A stretch of DNA of 64,000 nucleotides from Escallonia rubra (taxonomy: Eukaryota > Streptophyta > Magnoliopsida > Escalloniales > Escalloniaceae). The DNA lies in contig JAVXUO010000684.1 of assembly GCA_033065855.1 (NCBI GenBank), positions 248,001 to 312,000 of the forward strand, given 5' to 3'. The notes beneath the pieces were generated by a model that worked only from the letters and a program-made list of their open reading frames with translations, was not told the DNA's origin and did not search any database. Of this stretch, positions 32,481 through 43,179 are shown piece by piece. The position numbers were made by a program, and so were the translations under genes. Every line of letters starts with the position of its first letter. Within the stretch, counting starts at the first letter, position 1.

Positions 32481-35400
32481 ATGGCAAACAATATGGTTCC
32501 ATTTCAAATCCCGCGATTCACCAAAGACAACTATGAAAATCGGTGTATTAGCATGAAGGCGATTCTTGGATCGCAAGATGTGTGGGAGGTGGTAGACAAA
32601 GGCTTTACCGAGCCTCAAAGTGAAGCTACACTCAATGCTACCCAAAAGGAGGCCTTACAAGCCACTAGAAGGAAGGATCAAAAGGCTCTTGCAATCATCC
32701 ATCAAAGCTTGGATGATGCGATGTTGCAAAAGGTTGCGAATACAACTACTTCCAAGAATGCTTGGGAGATTCTCCAAACTTCTCATGGTGGAGTGGAGAA
32801 AGTGAAGAAGGTTCGTCTCCAAACGCTAAGAAGCGAGTCTGAAGCCTTACGCATGAAAGAATCCGAATTAGTTTCGGACTACTTTTCAAGAGTTTTTGTT
32901 ATTGTTAACCAAATGAAGAGAAATGACGACAATTTGAATGACGCACGAGTGGTGGAAAAAATCCTATGTTCACTAGATCCCAAGTTTGACTACATTGTTG
33001 TAGCCATTGAAGAGTCTAAGGATGTAGACTCCTTAAGTGTTGATGAACTCATGGGATCGTTGCAAGCTCATGAAGAAAGACTAAACAAGAAGAAAGAAGA
33101 GTCTTTGGAGCATGTGCTACAAACAAAGCTTTCTTTGAAGGAAAGAGAAAGAAAGGAAGAAGGAGCCCAAAAGGGTCAAGGAAGTGGACGTGGAGGTGGA
33201 CGTGGTCGAGGTCGTGGCCAAGGAAAAGGAAGAGGAGAAGGAAGCAATGCTCGCTCCCACAACAAAGAAGGACGATACCAAACCTCAAAGCAAGTTAGAG
33301 GTCGTGGTAGAGGAAACTATTCCAGAAAAAGGTATGACAAATCTCAAGTGAAGTGTTACAATTGTAACAATTTTGGTCATTATGCTTCGGAATGTGGATA
33401 TGATGCTAATGACGTTGAGGAGGAAGCTAATTATGTTGAAAGTAGCGAAAATTGCAAAAACGAAGAAATAGAGCATACTTTATTGTTGGCGTACAAGGGA
33501 CAAGAAAGTGACGAGAAGAATTTGTTGTATCTTGACACCGGTGCTGGCAACCATATGTGCGGAAACAAGAGTATGTTTGTGGAAATCGATGAATCAGTCA
33601 ATGGCAAAGTTACTTTTGGCGACTCATCTCAAATTCCGGTGAAGGGAAAAGGTAACATCTTGATTCGTTTGAAGAGTGGTGAGCACCAATTCATTTCCAA
33701 TGTCTACTATGTGCCTCATATGAAGAATAATATTTTGAGCTAGGGACAACTCTTAGAAAAAGGCTATGAAATTGTTATGAAAAATTATAGTCTTTTCATG
33801 AAAGACCCGTTTGGAAAATTGGTTGCTAATGTTCCTATGACAAGAAAACGGATGTTTTTGTTAAATATTCAGAGTGATGTTGCTAAATGTTTGAAGAGTT
33901 GTGTTAGAGATTCATCGTGGCTTTGGCATCTAAGGCTCGGGCACTTGCATTTTGGAGGACTAAATAGGTTGTCTAGAAAGAAGATGGTCAAAGGATTGCC
34001 TCACATTAGTCACTCGAATCATCTTTGTGAGGGGTGCATTTTTGGCAAACAATTCCGAAAAAGTTTTCCAAAGGAAGCTAACTCAAGAGCCATGGAGCCG
34101 CTTCAACTTGTTCACTCGGATGTTTACGGGCCAATTAATCCACCGTCACTTGGTAAGAAGAAATGTTTTCTTTTGTTCATTGATGACTTTAGTCGCAAGA
34201 CTTGGGTTTATTTTCTTAAAGAAAAATCGGAGGTATTTGATGTTTTCAAGAAGTTTAAGGCTCTTGTTGAAAGAGAAAGTGGTTATGATGTGAAGGCTAT
34301 AAGATCTGACAGAGGAGGCGAATTCACATCAAATGCTTTTAAAAAGTATTGTGAGGAAAATGGAATTCTCCATCCTTTAACAGTTCCAAGGTCTCCACAA
34401 CAAAATGGCGTCGCCGAGAGGAAGAATAGAACCATTCTCAACATGGCCCGGAGTCTATTGAAGACCAAAAGAATGCCCAAGGAGTTTTGGGCAGAAGCCG
34501 TTGATTGTGCGGTCTACTTGTTGAACCGTTGTCCCTCTAGAAGTGTTCAAGGTGAGACACCACAAAAAGCATGGCATGGAAGGAAGCCAAGTGTCTCTCA
34601 TTTGCGAGTTTTTGGTAGCATTGCTTATACGCATGTGCCAGATGTGAAGCGGTCCAAGCTTGATGACAAAAGTGAGAAGTATGTTTTCATCGGCTATGAC
34701 TCGAGGTCCAAAGGCTACAAGCTCTATAACCCAAGCAAAGGCAAGATTGTTGTTAGCAGAGATGTTGTATTTGATGAAGAAAGTGCATGGGAATAGAACA
34801 CTCCAAAAGAAAGTTACAATACTTTCCCTTTTCTTGATGTGGAGGAGCAAGAAGATGATGACATGGAAAGGGTCATTTCTCCTCCATCATCTCCTGAAGT
34901 ATCCACACCAGAGCAAGTTTCACCTACTTCAAGTGAAAGTCCACCACATCGCACAAGGAGCCTCCGCAACATATATGAAGAAACGGAAGAGGTAACTCAA
35001 AGAATTGGTGATTTGACTCTTTTTTGTCTTTTTGGTGATAGTGAACCTTTGAGCTTTGAGGAAGCAACCAAATAAAAGAAATGGAGAAATGCGATGGATG
35101 AAGAAATTCAATCCATAGAGAAAAACAACACCTGGGAGCTGACCACACTTCCAAAAGACCAAAAAGCAATTGGAGTCAAATGGGTGTATAAAGCCAAGAA
35201 GAATGCAATAGGTGAAGTAGAGAGGTACAAAGCAAGGTTGGTTGCGAAAGACTATAACCAACGGCATGGCGTTGACTATGATGAGATATTTTCACCCGTT
35301 GCCAGTTTAGATACTATTAGCTTAATAATTTCTTTGGCGGCACATAATGGTTGGAAAATCCATCAAATGGATGTCAAATCGGCATTCTTAAATGGCTTTC

Positions 35401-36575
35401 TTGAAGAGGAGGTGTACGTTGAGCAACCCATGGGCTTTGTCATGAAAGGGCAAGAAGACAAAGTTCTTAAGTTGAAGAAAGCATTATACAGGTTAAAGCA
35501 AGCACTGAGAGCTTGGAATAGTAGACTTGACAAGTATTTCCAAGCAAATGACTTCTCCAAGTGTCCTCACGAGCATGCTATTTACGCAAAAGTGAATGGT
35601 GATGGAGACATGTTACTTGTTTGCTTGTATGTAGATGACTTGATTTTTATAGGGAGTAATCCAAGCATGTTTAAGGAGTTCAAGAATGCAATGGCTCAAG
35701 AGTTTGAGATGACGGACATTGGCCTCATGTCCTACTTCCTTCACATTGATGTGAAGCAACAACATGATGGCATTTTTATTTCCCAAGAAAGGTATGCAAA
35801 AGAAATTCTGAAGAAGTTCAAGATGGATGATGTCAATCCCGTGAGTACCCCCGTTGAGTGTGGAGTCAAGTTGTCAAAGAAAGATGTTGGAGAGAAGGTA
35901 GACCCAACTTTTTTCAAAAGCCTTGTCGGAAGCTTGAGGTACTTGACATGTACAAGACCGGACATTTTGTTTGGAGTTGGGCTTATCAGTCACTACATGG
36001 AAGCTCCTACTGTGACTCATATGAAAGCGGCTAAGAGAATTCTTCATTACTTCAAAGGTACAATCGAGTTCGGTTTATTTTATTCTCCTTCTAACAACTT
36101 CAAGCTTTCGGCTTATTGTGATAGTGATTGGGCCGGAGATTTAGACGATCGGAAGAGTACCACCGGGTTTGTCTTCTATATGGGAGATACGACATTTACA
36201 GGGAGCTCAAAAAAGCAACCTATTGTGACACTTTCTACTTGTGAAGCGGAGTATGTCGCCTCCACATCATGTGTTTGTAAAGCTATTTGGCTTAGATTTT
36301 TGTTGAGGGAGCTTCATTTGCCACAAAAAGAATCAACCGAGATTTTTGTTGACAATAAGTCAGCAATAGCATTGGCCAAAAATCCAGTGTTCCACGATCG
36401 AAGCAAGCATATCAATACAAGGTATCACTACATTAGAGAGTGCATTATCGAAAAAGGGGTGGAACTCAAGTATGTGAAGTCACAAGACCAAGTTGCTGAT
36501 ATTTTCACCAAGCCCCTCAAAGTTGAGGCATTTCGCAGATTGAGAAGTTTGCTTGGAGTCAAAGATCAAGTTTAA
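32481..36575 (+). pseudogene. gag-pol: Copia gag-pol polyprotein with three in-frame stops
   Basis: One uninterrupted reading frame of 1365 codons runs from ATG 32481 to TAA 36575 with no frameshift. Only three nonsense codons break it: TAG at 33741, TAG at 34794 and TAA at 35073. Domains in order are the UBN2-type Gag, an Arg/Gly-rich basic tract, a CCHC knuckle ([14 protein letters not shown], from residue 292) and aspartic protease (LDTGAGNHM, Asp near residue 352). A GAG-pre-integrase region (SWLWHLRLGHL) and integrase follow (HSDVYGPI...RSDRGGEF...PQQNGVAERKNRT, the D,D,E core). Reverse transcriptase has the YVDD active site at 35628-35639, and RNase H has CDSDWAGD and TLSTCEAEYVA. The first stop would leave a Gag-protease product, while the other two block polymerase. 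It is very close to intact and recently inactivated. Confidence 0.95.
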
Positions 36576-36582
36576 GGGGGAG
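36574..36582 (+). promoter_or_regulatory. Polypurine tract of copia element 1
   Basis: AAGGGGGAG immediately precedes the 3' LTR, the plus-strand priming site in retrotransposon replication. Confidence 0.9.
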
Positions 36583-36988
36583 TGTTGAAATTATAATAAT
36601 CTTGATCTTTTTAGTCACATGTTACTACTTAAGTTAGTGTGTTAATGGCATGTTAGTGGTCATTAGTCATGTGTTAGTGGGTGTTACTAATATGTTAGTG
36701 GGGTGTTAATAATATGTTAGTGGTGCATATGTTACAAATGCATTACTTGCATGATTATGAAGATGAGTAGTGGTCTAGTAATTATGTAGATAGTGGGGGT
36801 GACTGGTATGATTATTGCAAGTTTGGGAGTTACTTTTAGGCATTATATAAACTCATGTACCTCATCCTTTTTTTATGAAGTGGAATGAAAGTATTCTCTC
36901 AAAATCTCTAAATTGCCTCTTCGTATATTTGTGAGTGTGAGTTTGAGTGCAACAAAGTGTAAGCTTGAGTGACCATTTGTTTACAACA
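36583..36988 (+). repeat. 3' LTR of copia element 1
   Basis: 406 bp, same ends as the 5' LTR; about 8 substitutions, for example 'attctaag' against 'attgcaag' and 'cctcctcat' against 'cctcttcgt'. Confidence 0.95.
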
Positions 36989-36993
36989 GTTTG

Positions 36994-37650
36994 AATCAGC
37001 TTAACGATATGTGTGAGATTGAGCCATTTTCCATGTCTGAAGAAGAAGAAGAAGCGAAGAAATGAATGGAAACGGAGATGAAAATGAAGGGTGAGGGGGT
37101 ATTAGAGCATTCTTCTAAGAAGTAAAGGGCAATTAGACTTAACGAGCATTTTTCGTTAAAATCCTAAGAATAGGTTTGTTTTAGAACAAGTAGTTAATAT
37201 TTGAAGGTCGAGAGGCTTGGTTAAACCAACCCTCTAAACCAAGCCTCTGAACCGCTGTTTACAATTAATATTACTAATTGGATTGACTAGAATACATACG
37301 TATCGAATGTTTCAACTTTCCCAGATCCTCCTTGGAGCCTTTTCTTTATGATGGTAAGTTATTCATTGTGGTATTGGCACAATAGATCACAATATCACAA
37401 ACAACCCCCTCAATTTGTAGCAAATTATGCAGAATAAGGTTACTGAGACATACTAATTCACAAGATATGCTGCAAAAATCAAAGGCCAATAAGTTTGAAC
37501 ATATGGGCCCTTCTTAATTAGGGTTGGATATAAAGTACGGGCAGGTTGATGAGGCTTTATAAGGCAATCCTGGCCTACCACGAGTAGTGGGCGTAGGCAG
37601 AGATCACTGCGGCCGTACGCTATTTGAGTTTTCCCGTTCACTTGGATAAT
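36994..37650. other. Spacer between two copia elements, no gene recognised
   Basis: AT-rich DNA. A purine-rich stretch (gaagaagaagaagaagcgaa, about 37037) gives a short acidic frame, and 'gaggcttggttaaaccaaccctctaaaccaagcctct' (about 37212-37248) forms a strong hairpin. Nothing recognisable is encoded. Confidence 0.5.
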
Positions 37651-37655
37651 GTAAC

Positions 37656-38082
37656 TGTTGAGAGTTAATCTTAATTCTACAAAGTTATGACAATGGATGA
37701 GGAAGAATCAAGACATGAATAAATGAAGAGAAGGTGAAAAGTGTAAGGTTAGATGAGTTACTCATAACATATGAGTGATTAATTAAGAAGATAAAAAGTG
37801 AAAGGTTTGGAGAGTAATCTTTAAAAGTTAAATGAGTCTTTAAATGTCTTAGTATAAAAAGGCGCGTCACCTAGTTATTTTATAAGAGTAGTAAGTGAAA
37901 TGAAGAGAGAGTATTGTAAGTGTGGAAAGAGTGAGTGAGTTTATGAATAGAAGTGTTGATTAAGTTGAGAAAAAATATCCAAGAATGTTTCTCCTCTCCA
38001 CATCCTCCTCCTCCTCTACTATAATACTCTAAGTATTTCCGCTACAGATACATTTCCCTTATATTGTGCCCACCACGCAACA
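37656..38082 (+). repeat. 5' LTR of copia element 2
   Basis: Starts TGTTGAGAGTTAATC and ends CACGCAACA; 427 bp. A TATA-like 'agtataaaaaggc' lies near 37850-37863. Confidence 0.93.
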
Positions 38083-38085
38083 AAG

Positions 38086-38097
38086 TGGTATCAGAGC
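38086..38097 (+). promoter_or_regulatory. Primer binding site of copia element 2
   Basis: TGGTATCAGAGC, complementary to initiator tRNA-Met, three bases after the 5' LTR. Confidence 0.95.
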
Positions 38098-38107
38098 TGA
38101 GGTTCTG

Positions 38108-41100
38108 ATGGCGGAAACAAGTGGAGCATTTCCTTTCCCAAAGCTCGTGAAAGACAACTATGGACGATGGAGCTTGGTGGTCAAGATGTGTGGAAGGCTG
38201 TAGAAGAAGAATATGTGGAACCAGAAAACTTGGCCGATGCTAGCCAAGCCGTGAAGAAGGCTGCCAAAGAAACCCGAGTGAAAGATCAAAATGCTCTTTC
38301 ACTCATCTAACTTGGCTTAGATGAAAATATTTTTGAAAAGATTGCACAGGCCACCTCTGTGAAGAGAGCATGGGATACGTTGGAAAATGTTTGTAAAGGC
38401 ATCATTAAGGTGAAAAAGGTGCGACTCCAAAGCCTTTGAGGAGAGTTTGAGTCTTTACAAATGAAAGACTCCAAGACGATATTTGACTACATCTTGAGAG
38501 TTCTCTCGGTTGTGAACCAACTTGAAAGAAATGGTGAAGAGATGGAAGATAGTCGAGTGATCGAGAAGATCCTTCGGTCTCTTGATCCAAAATTCAACCA
38601 TGTAGTTGTTGCCATCGAGGAGTCCAATGACACCGAGACTATGACGGTTGATGAGCTCTCAGGAAAATTGCTAGTCCATAAGGACAAAATCAAAAGGAGG
38701 AAGAAAGAGCCTATCGAGCAAGCTCTTCAGACCAAGATGATTATCAACGAGAGGAAAGACGACACCAACAAGAATCGAGGTGGTCGAGCCGTGGACGAGG
38801 TCGCGGTCGAGGTCATGGCAGAGGCTGTGGTGTACAAACTCAGTAAAATAATAATGAATCGGGTTCGAAATTTCTTCCTTCAAGATGATGAGGTCGAGGA
38901 AAAGGTGGCTATTGTCAACGCCAAAACCAGAAAGACGTTGAATGTTTCACATGCCATCGATACGAACACTACTCTTGGGAGTGTCGAGATGATCCAAAAG
39001 AAGAAAATGTGAAGGCCCATTATGCATAAGAGAATAAGGTGAGTGATGACACGGTCCTGTTGGCACACGATGGATCAAAAGAAGAAAATGAGAATTCTTG
39101 GTATCTCGATACTGGTGCTAGCAATCACATGTGTGGCTACAAACACGTGTTTGTCGAGATGGATGAATCGGTGATCGGAAATATTATATTTGGACACATG
39201 TCCAAAATCCCAGTCAAAGTCAAAGGCAAAGGCAAAGGCAAAATTCTGATCAAATTGAAGAATGGAGGCCATCAATTCATCTCAAATGTTTATTATGTTC
39301 TGGAGATGAAGGCAAACATTTTGAGCATGGGCCAACTATTGGAGAAAGGCAACGACATCCATATGAAAGACAAATGTCTTTATTTAAGACATGATAGATG
39401 AAGCTTAATCACTTGTGTTTCGATGTCGAGCAATATGATGTTCTTGATGAATATCCATCATGATGCGCCTAAATGTTTGAAGGCTTGTTTTGATAACCAA
39501 TCTTGGTTATGGTATTTGAGGCTCAGACATCTCAATTTTTTAGGTCTAAAATTGCTATCGACGAAGAATATGGTAAAGGGATTGCCATCGATAGACCAGC
39601 CTGGTCAACTCTACGAGGGTTGTCTTGTCGGGAAGCAACATCGACACAGTTTTCCAAAGGAGTCGATATCGAGAGCAAAAGCACCGTTGGAGCAGATACA
39701 CGCTGATGTGTGTGGTCCAATCGATCCATCATCTCTTGGTAAGAACATGTACGTTCTACTATTCATTGATGACTATAGTAGGAAAACATGGGTTTATTTC
39801 CTCAAGAAAAAATTCAGAGGTGTTCTCAACCTTTAAGAGGTTTAAAGCTCTTGTCGAGAAGCAGAATGGATATCAAATCAAGGCGATGAGATCTGATCGA
39901 GGTGGAGAGTTCATGTCTAAGGAGTTCAAGGCATTCTGTGAAGAGAATGGCATCCGTCGACCGCTTACCATTCCATATTCACCCCAACAGAATGGAGTGG
40001 TGGAAAGAAAGAATCGGTCGATAGTGAACATGACTCGAAGCATGTTAAAGAGCAAGAATTTACCAAAGGAATTTTGGGCTGAAGCAGTCGATTGTGCGGT
40101 CTATCTCGAATTAATGTCCAACAAAAAGTGTGTGGAATCAAACACCACAAAAAGCTTGGAGTGGACACAAGCCAAGTGTGTCCCACTTGAAAGTATTTAG
40201 AAGCATTGCATATGTGCATGTTCCTGATCAGCAAGGGAATAAGCTCGATGATAAAAGTGAGAATTTTATCTTCATCGGTTACAGTCAAGAGTCAAAAGGG
40301 TACAAGTTATACAACCCTGTTGACAAGAAAATAAAGTTAGTCGAGACGTGACTTTCGATGAGAAGAGCTCGTGGAACTGGACTGATCGAGACAAGGAGCA
40401 GTATGTTTTCTATCCGATCGATACAGATAGAAAAGAGGTAGAAGAAGAGCCGATAGAACCTGTGACTCCCTCGAGTCCCGTATCTCCGACTCAATCGAGT
40501 CCATCATCATCATCGGTCGATAGTCCTGTCAAGGCAGGACCACAAGGCACGAGATCTCTAGAGGAGATTTATGATGACTTGAATTAGAACCAAAGCATGT
40601 TCAGTTTCTTTGTCGATACTGAGCCAATTGATTTTGATGAGGCATCAAGAAGTGAAAAATGGAGGAAAGCCATGAATGAAGAGATTGGTGCCATTGAGAA
40701 GAATGATACTTGGGAGCGAGTTGATGACTCTTTAATAGGGAAAGAAGCCCATTGGTGTAAATGGGTTTATAAAGTGAAGAAAAATTCCAAAGGCGAGGTT
40801 GAAAGATACAAAGCAAGGCTTGTTGTCAAAGGTTACAAGCAAAAGGTTGGAATTGATTATGGTGAAGTCTTTGCCCCAGTCGCTCGATTAGAAATGATAC
40901 GACTGTTGATATCTTTAGCAGCTTTAAACAAGTGAAAGATCCATCAGATGGATGTGAAGTCAGCTTTCCTTAATGGTTTTCTTGATGAAGAAGTCTATAT
41001 CGAACAACCCGAAGGATATGTTGTTCGAGGCCATGAAGACAAAGTGTTAAGGTTGAAGAAGGCCCTGTATGGGTTGAAGTAAGCGCCAAAGGCGTGGAAC

Positions 41101-42150
41101 AGTCGCATCGACAAGTATTTTCAAGAGAAAGTCTTTAAAAGATGCCCACGTGAGCATTCCTTCTACGTCAAGATGAATGGAAAAGGTGACATCTTGGTAG
41201 TCTGTTTATATGTCGATGATTTAATCTTTACAGGCAACTGTGTGAAGATGTTTAATGATTTCAAGAAGAAAATGGCCAAGGAGTTTGAAATAACTGATAT
41301 CGGTTTGATGTCATATTATCTTGGGATCGAGGTAAAGCAAAGAGATGATGGAATTTTCATCTCACAAGAGGCATATGCAAAAGAAGTGTTGAAGAGGTTT
41401 AATATGAAAAATTGCAACCTGATCAGTATCCCTATCAAAGTTAAAAATAAGTTGTCGAGACACGTCAAAGAAGGTCCAATTGATCGGACCTTGTTCAGAA
41501 GTTTGGTTGGTAGTTTGAGGTATTTGACGTGCACAAGGCTTGATATCCTATATGCAGTTGGTTATATCAGTCAATATACGGAGAATTTGACAACTTATCA
41601 CTTCAAAGTGGCGAAAAGGATACTTCGGTACCTTAAAGGTACAATTGATCTTGGCATATTTTATCCCGCATCAGGTGATAAGAAACTAGTGAGACATTGA
41701 TTGGGCCAAAGATGTGGATGATCAAAAAAGTCCAACTGGATTCGTTTTTTATTTCGGTGAAGCAGCATTCACATGGACATCAAAGAAGCAATCGATAGTG
41801 ACTCTATTGACTTGTGAAGCTGAATATGTGGCTGCAACATCGACTGTTTGCTATCCGATATGGCTAAGAAGTTTGCTTAAGGAGCTCAGTTTTATTCAAG
41901 ATGAATCGACACAGATTTATGTCGATAACAAGTCAGCCATAGCTCTTGCAAAGAATCTAGTCTTTCATGATTGAAGCAAGCACATCGATACACGGTATCA
42001 TTTCATCCGTGAGAGCATTGCTGAGAAACAAGTACAAGTCAAGTTTGTAAAGCCCGAAGATCAAGCTGCGGATATCTTCACAAAGCCCCTGAATAGAGAA
42101 GTCTTCGAAAAGCTACGAAGTCAACTTGGAGTGAGAGAATCAAGCTTAAG
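38108..42150 (+). pseudogene. gag-pol: Copia gag-pol pseudogene of element 2
   Basis: Starts at ATG 38108 (MAETSGAFPFPKLVKDNYGRW). A deletion and frameshift occur within about 100 bp, so the Gag continues in another frame (DSKTIFDYILRVLSVVNQLE, 38470 onward). The CCHC knuckle (CFTCHRYEHYSWEC, about 38941-38982) lies out of frame with its neighbours. The protease motif LDTGASNHMCG (39106-39138) follows. Integrase pieces are at 39450-40110 (RSDRGGEF, PQQNGVVERKNRS). Reverse transcriptase is at 40600-41700 with YVDD at 41209-41220, and RNase H at 41714-42110. Stops include TGA 38437, TGA 40933 (where Trp is expected), TAA 41080 (Gln expected) and TGA 41972 (Arg expected), plus several frameshifts. 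It is wholly inactive. Confidence 0.93.
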
Positions 42151-42156
42151 GGGGCG

Positions 42157-42580
42157 TATTGAGAGTTAATCTTGATTCTATAAAGTTATGACAATTAATG
42201 AGGAAGAATCAAGACATGAATAAATGAAGAGAAGCTGAAAAGTGAAAGGTTAGAGGAGTTACTCATAACCTATGAGTGATTAATTAGGAAGATGAAAAGC
42301 GAAAGGTTTGGGGAGTTATCTTTAGGAGTTAAATGAGTCTTTAAATGTCTTAGTATAAAAAGGTGTGTAGCCTAGTTATTTTGTAAGAGTAGTAGGTGAA
42401 ATGAAAGAGAGAGTATTGTAAGTGTGGAAAGAGTGAGTGAGTTTATGAGTAGAAGTGTTGATTGAGTTGAGAAAAATATCCAAGAGTGTTTCTCCTCTCC
42501 GCATCCTTCTCCTCTACTATAATACTCTAAGTATTTCCGCTGCAGATACATTTTCCTTATATTGTGCCCATCATGCAACG
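42157..42580 (+). repeat. 3' LTR of copia element 2
   Basis: Starts TATTGAGAGTTAATC (TG mutated to TA) and ends CATGCAACG; 424 bp. It follows a purine-rich 'aagcttaagggggcg'. Confidence 0.93.
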
Positions 42581-42585
42581 GTAAC

Positions 42586-43179
42586 AACACGAAAACAGCA
42601 ACGTGGACGATCTGGCATGGTATTTCAATGGCGTACGATGTGGATACAGGAAAGTCTTCCTTGAATCTAGTGCCCTAGAAGCCATAATGCAATCTCCTAA
42701 ACTATTTTCGCAGATCCGAGGATAGTTTGTTTCTTAAAGTGGAATTGCAAACTAGTTTACATTCGTCAAGAAATGAACTAGTGTGCTGATGAATTGGACA
42801 AAAGATTCTGGGGATTCCTAACTAATCTTCATTTCTTAGAGTCCCCTCTTGAAAGGTTGCTATAAGACTGGATGGTGATGTTTGAGGCATCCATAAACAT
42901 GGATTAAGCTAATGAGCTACCACTGTAATAATTCTCTATACCGAAAATAAAGGGCTAATCTCAAATTTGTATTCTAAAATATCACCCTTGTATTTGGGAA
43001 GTACCAAATGAGTACTTAAAGTACCATTTTTTAACCAAATCAATCCATTGGCTCACCAACGGTAGAATCCGTTAAAAAGTTCAAGGATATGACTGTCTTT
43101 ATTGAAAAATATCGCAGACAAAGAGATTCACATGGTAGTCCTTCTTCATTGGTCGATGATATCCTAACATGATGACATG
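42586..43179. other. Spacer between copia element 2 and the solo LTR
   Basis: No gene or repeat is recognised. It was probably continuous with 36994-37655 before the copia element inserted. Confidence 0.45.

Larger units (their letters stand above)
32017..36988 (+). mobile_element. Full-length Ty1/copia retrotransposon, element 1
   Basis: This 4972-bp element is flanked by the exact 5-bp duplication GTTTG (32012-32016 and 36989-36993). The LTRs are 406 bp each, start TGTTG, end AACA, and differ at about 8 positions (near 2%). A primer site (TGGTATCAGAGC, 32426-32437) and a polypurine tract (aagggggag, 36574-36582) are in place. The domain order gag, protease, integrase, reverse transcriptase, RNase H is that of Ty1/copia. 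It sits inside the gag of an older Ty3/gypsy fragment, so it is the later insertion. Confidence 0.96.
37656..42580 (+). mobile_element. Full-length but decayed Ty1/copia retrotransposon, element 2
   Basis: About 4.9 kb, flanked by the 5-bp duplication GTAAC (37651-37655 and 42581-42585). The 5' LTR is 37656-38082 and the 3' LTR is 42157-42580. They differ at roughly 33 positions plus small indels (7-8%), so this copy is several times older than element 1. The terminal TG of the 3' LTR has become TA and its terminal A has become G. A primer site is at 38086-38097 and a polypurine tract just before 42157. Its polymerase motifs are close to those of element 1, so both belong to the same broad copia lineage. 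Confidence 0.95.

Noticed and set aside
34027..34293. Secondary frames inside copia element 1
   Set aside because: They overlap the integrase reading in another frame and have no independent motif.
36994..37140. Acidic short frame after copia element 1 as continuation of a Ty3/gypsy protein
   Set aside because: Purine-rich triplet repeat explains the acidic residues; no gypsy motif could be matched.
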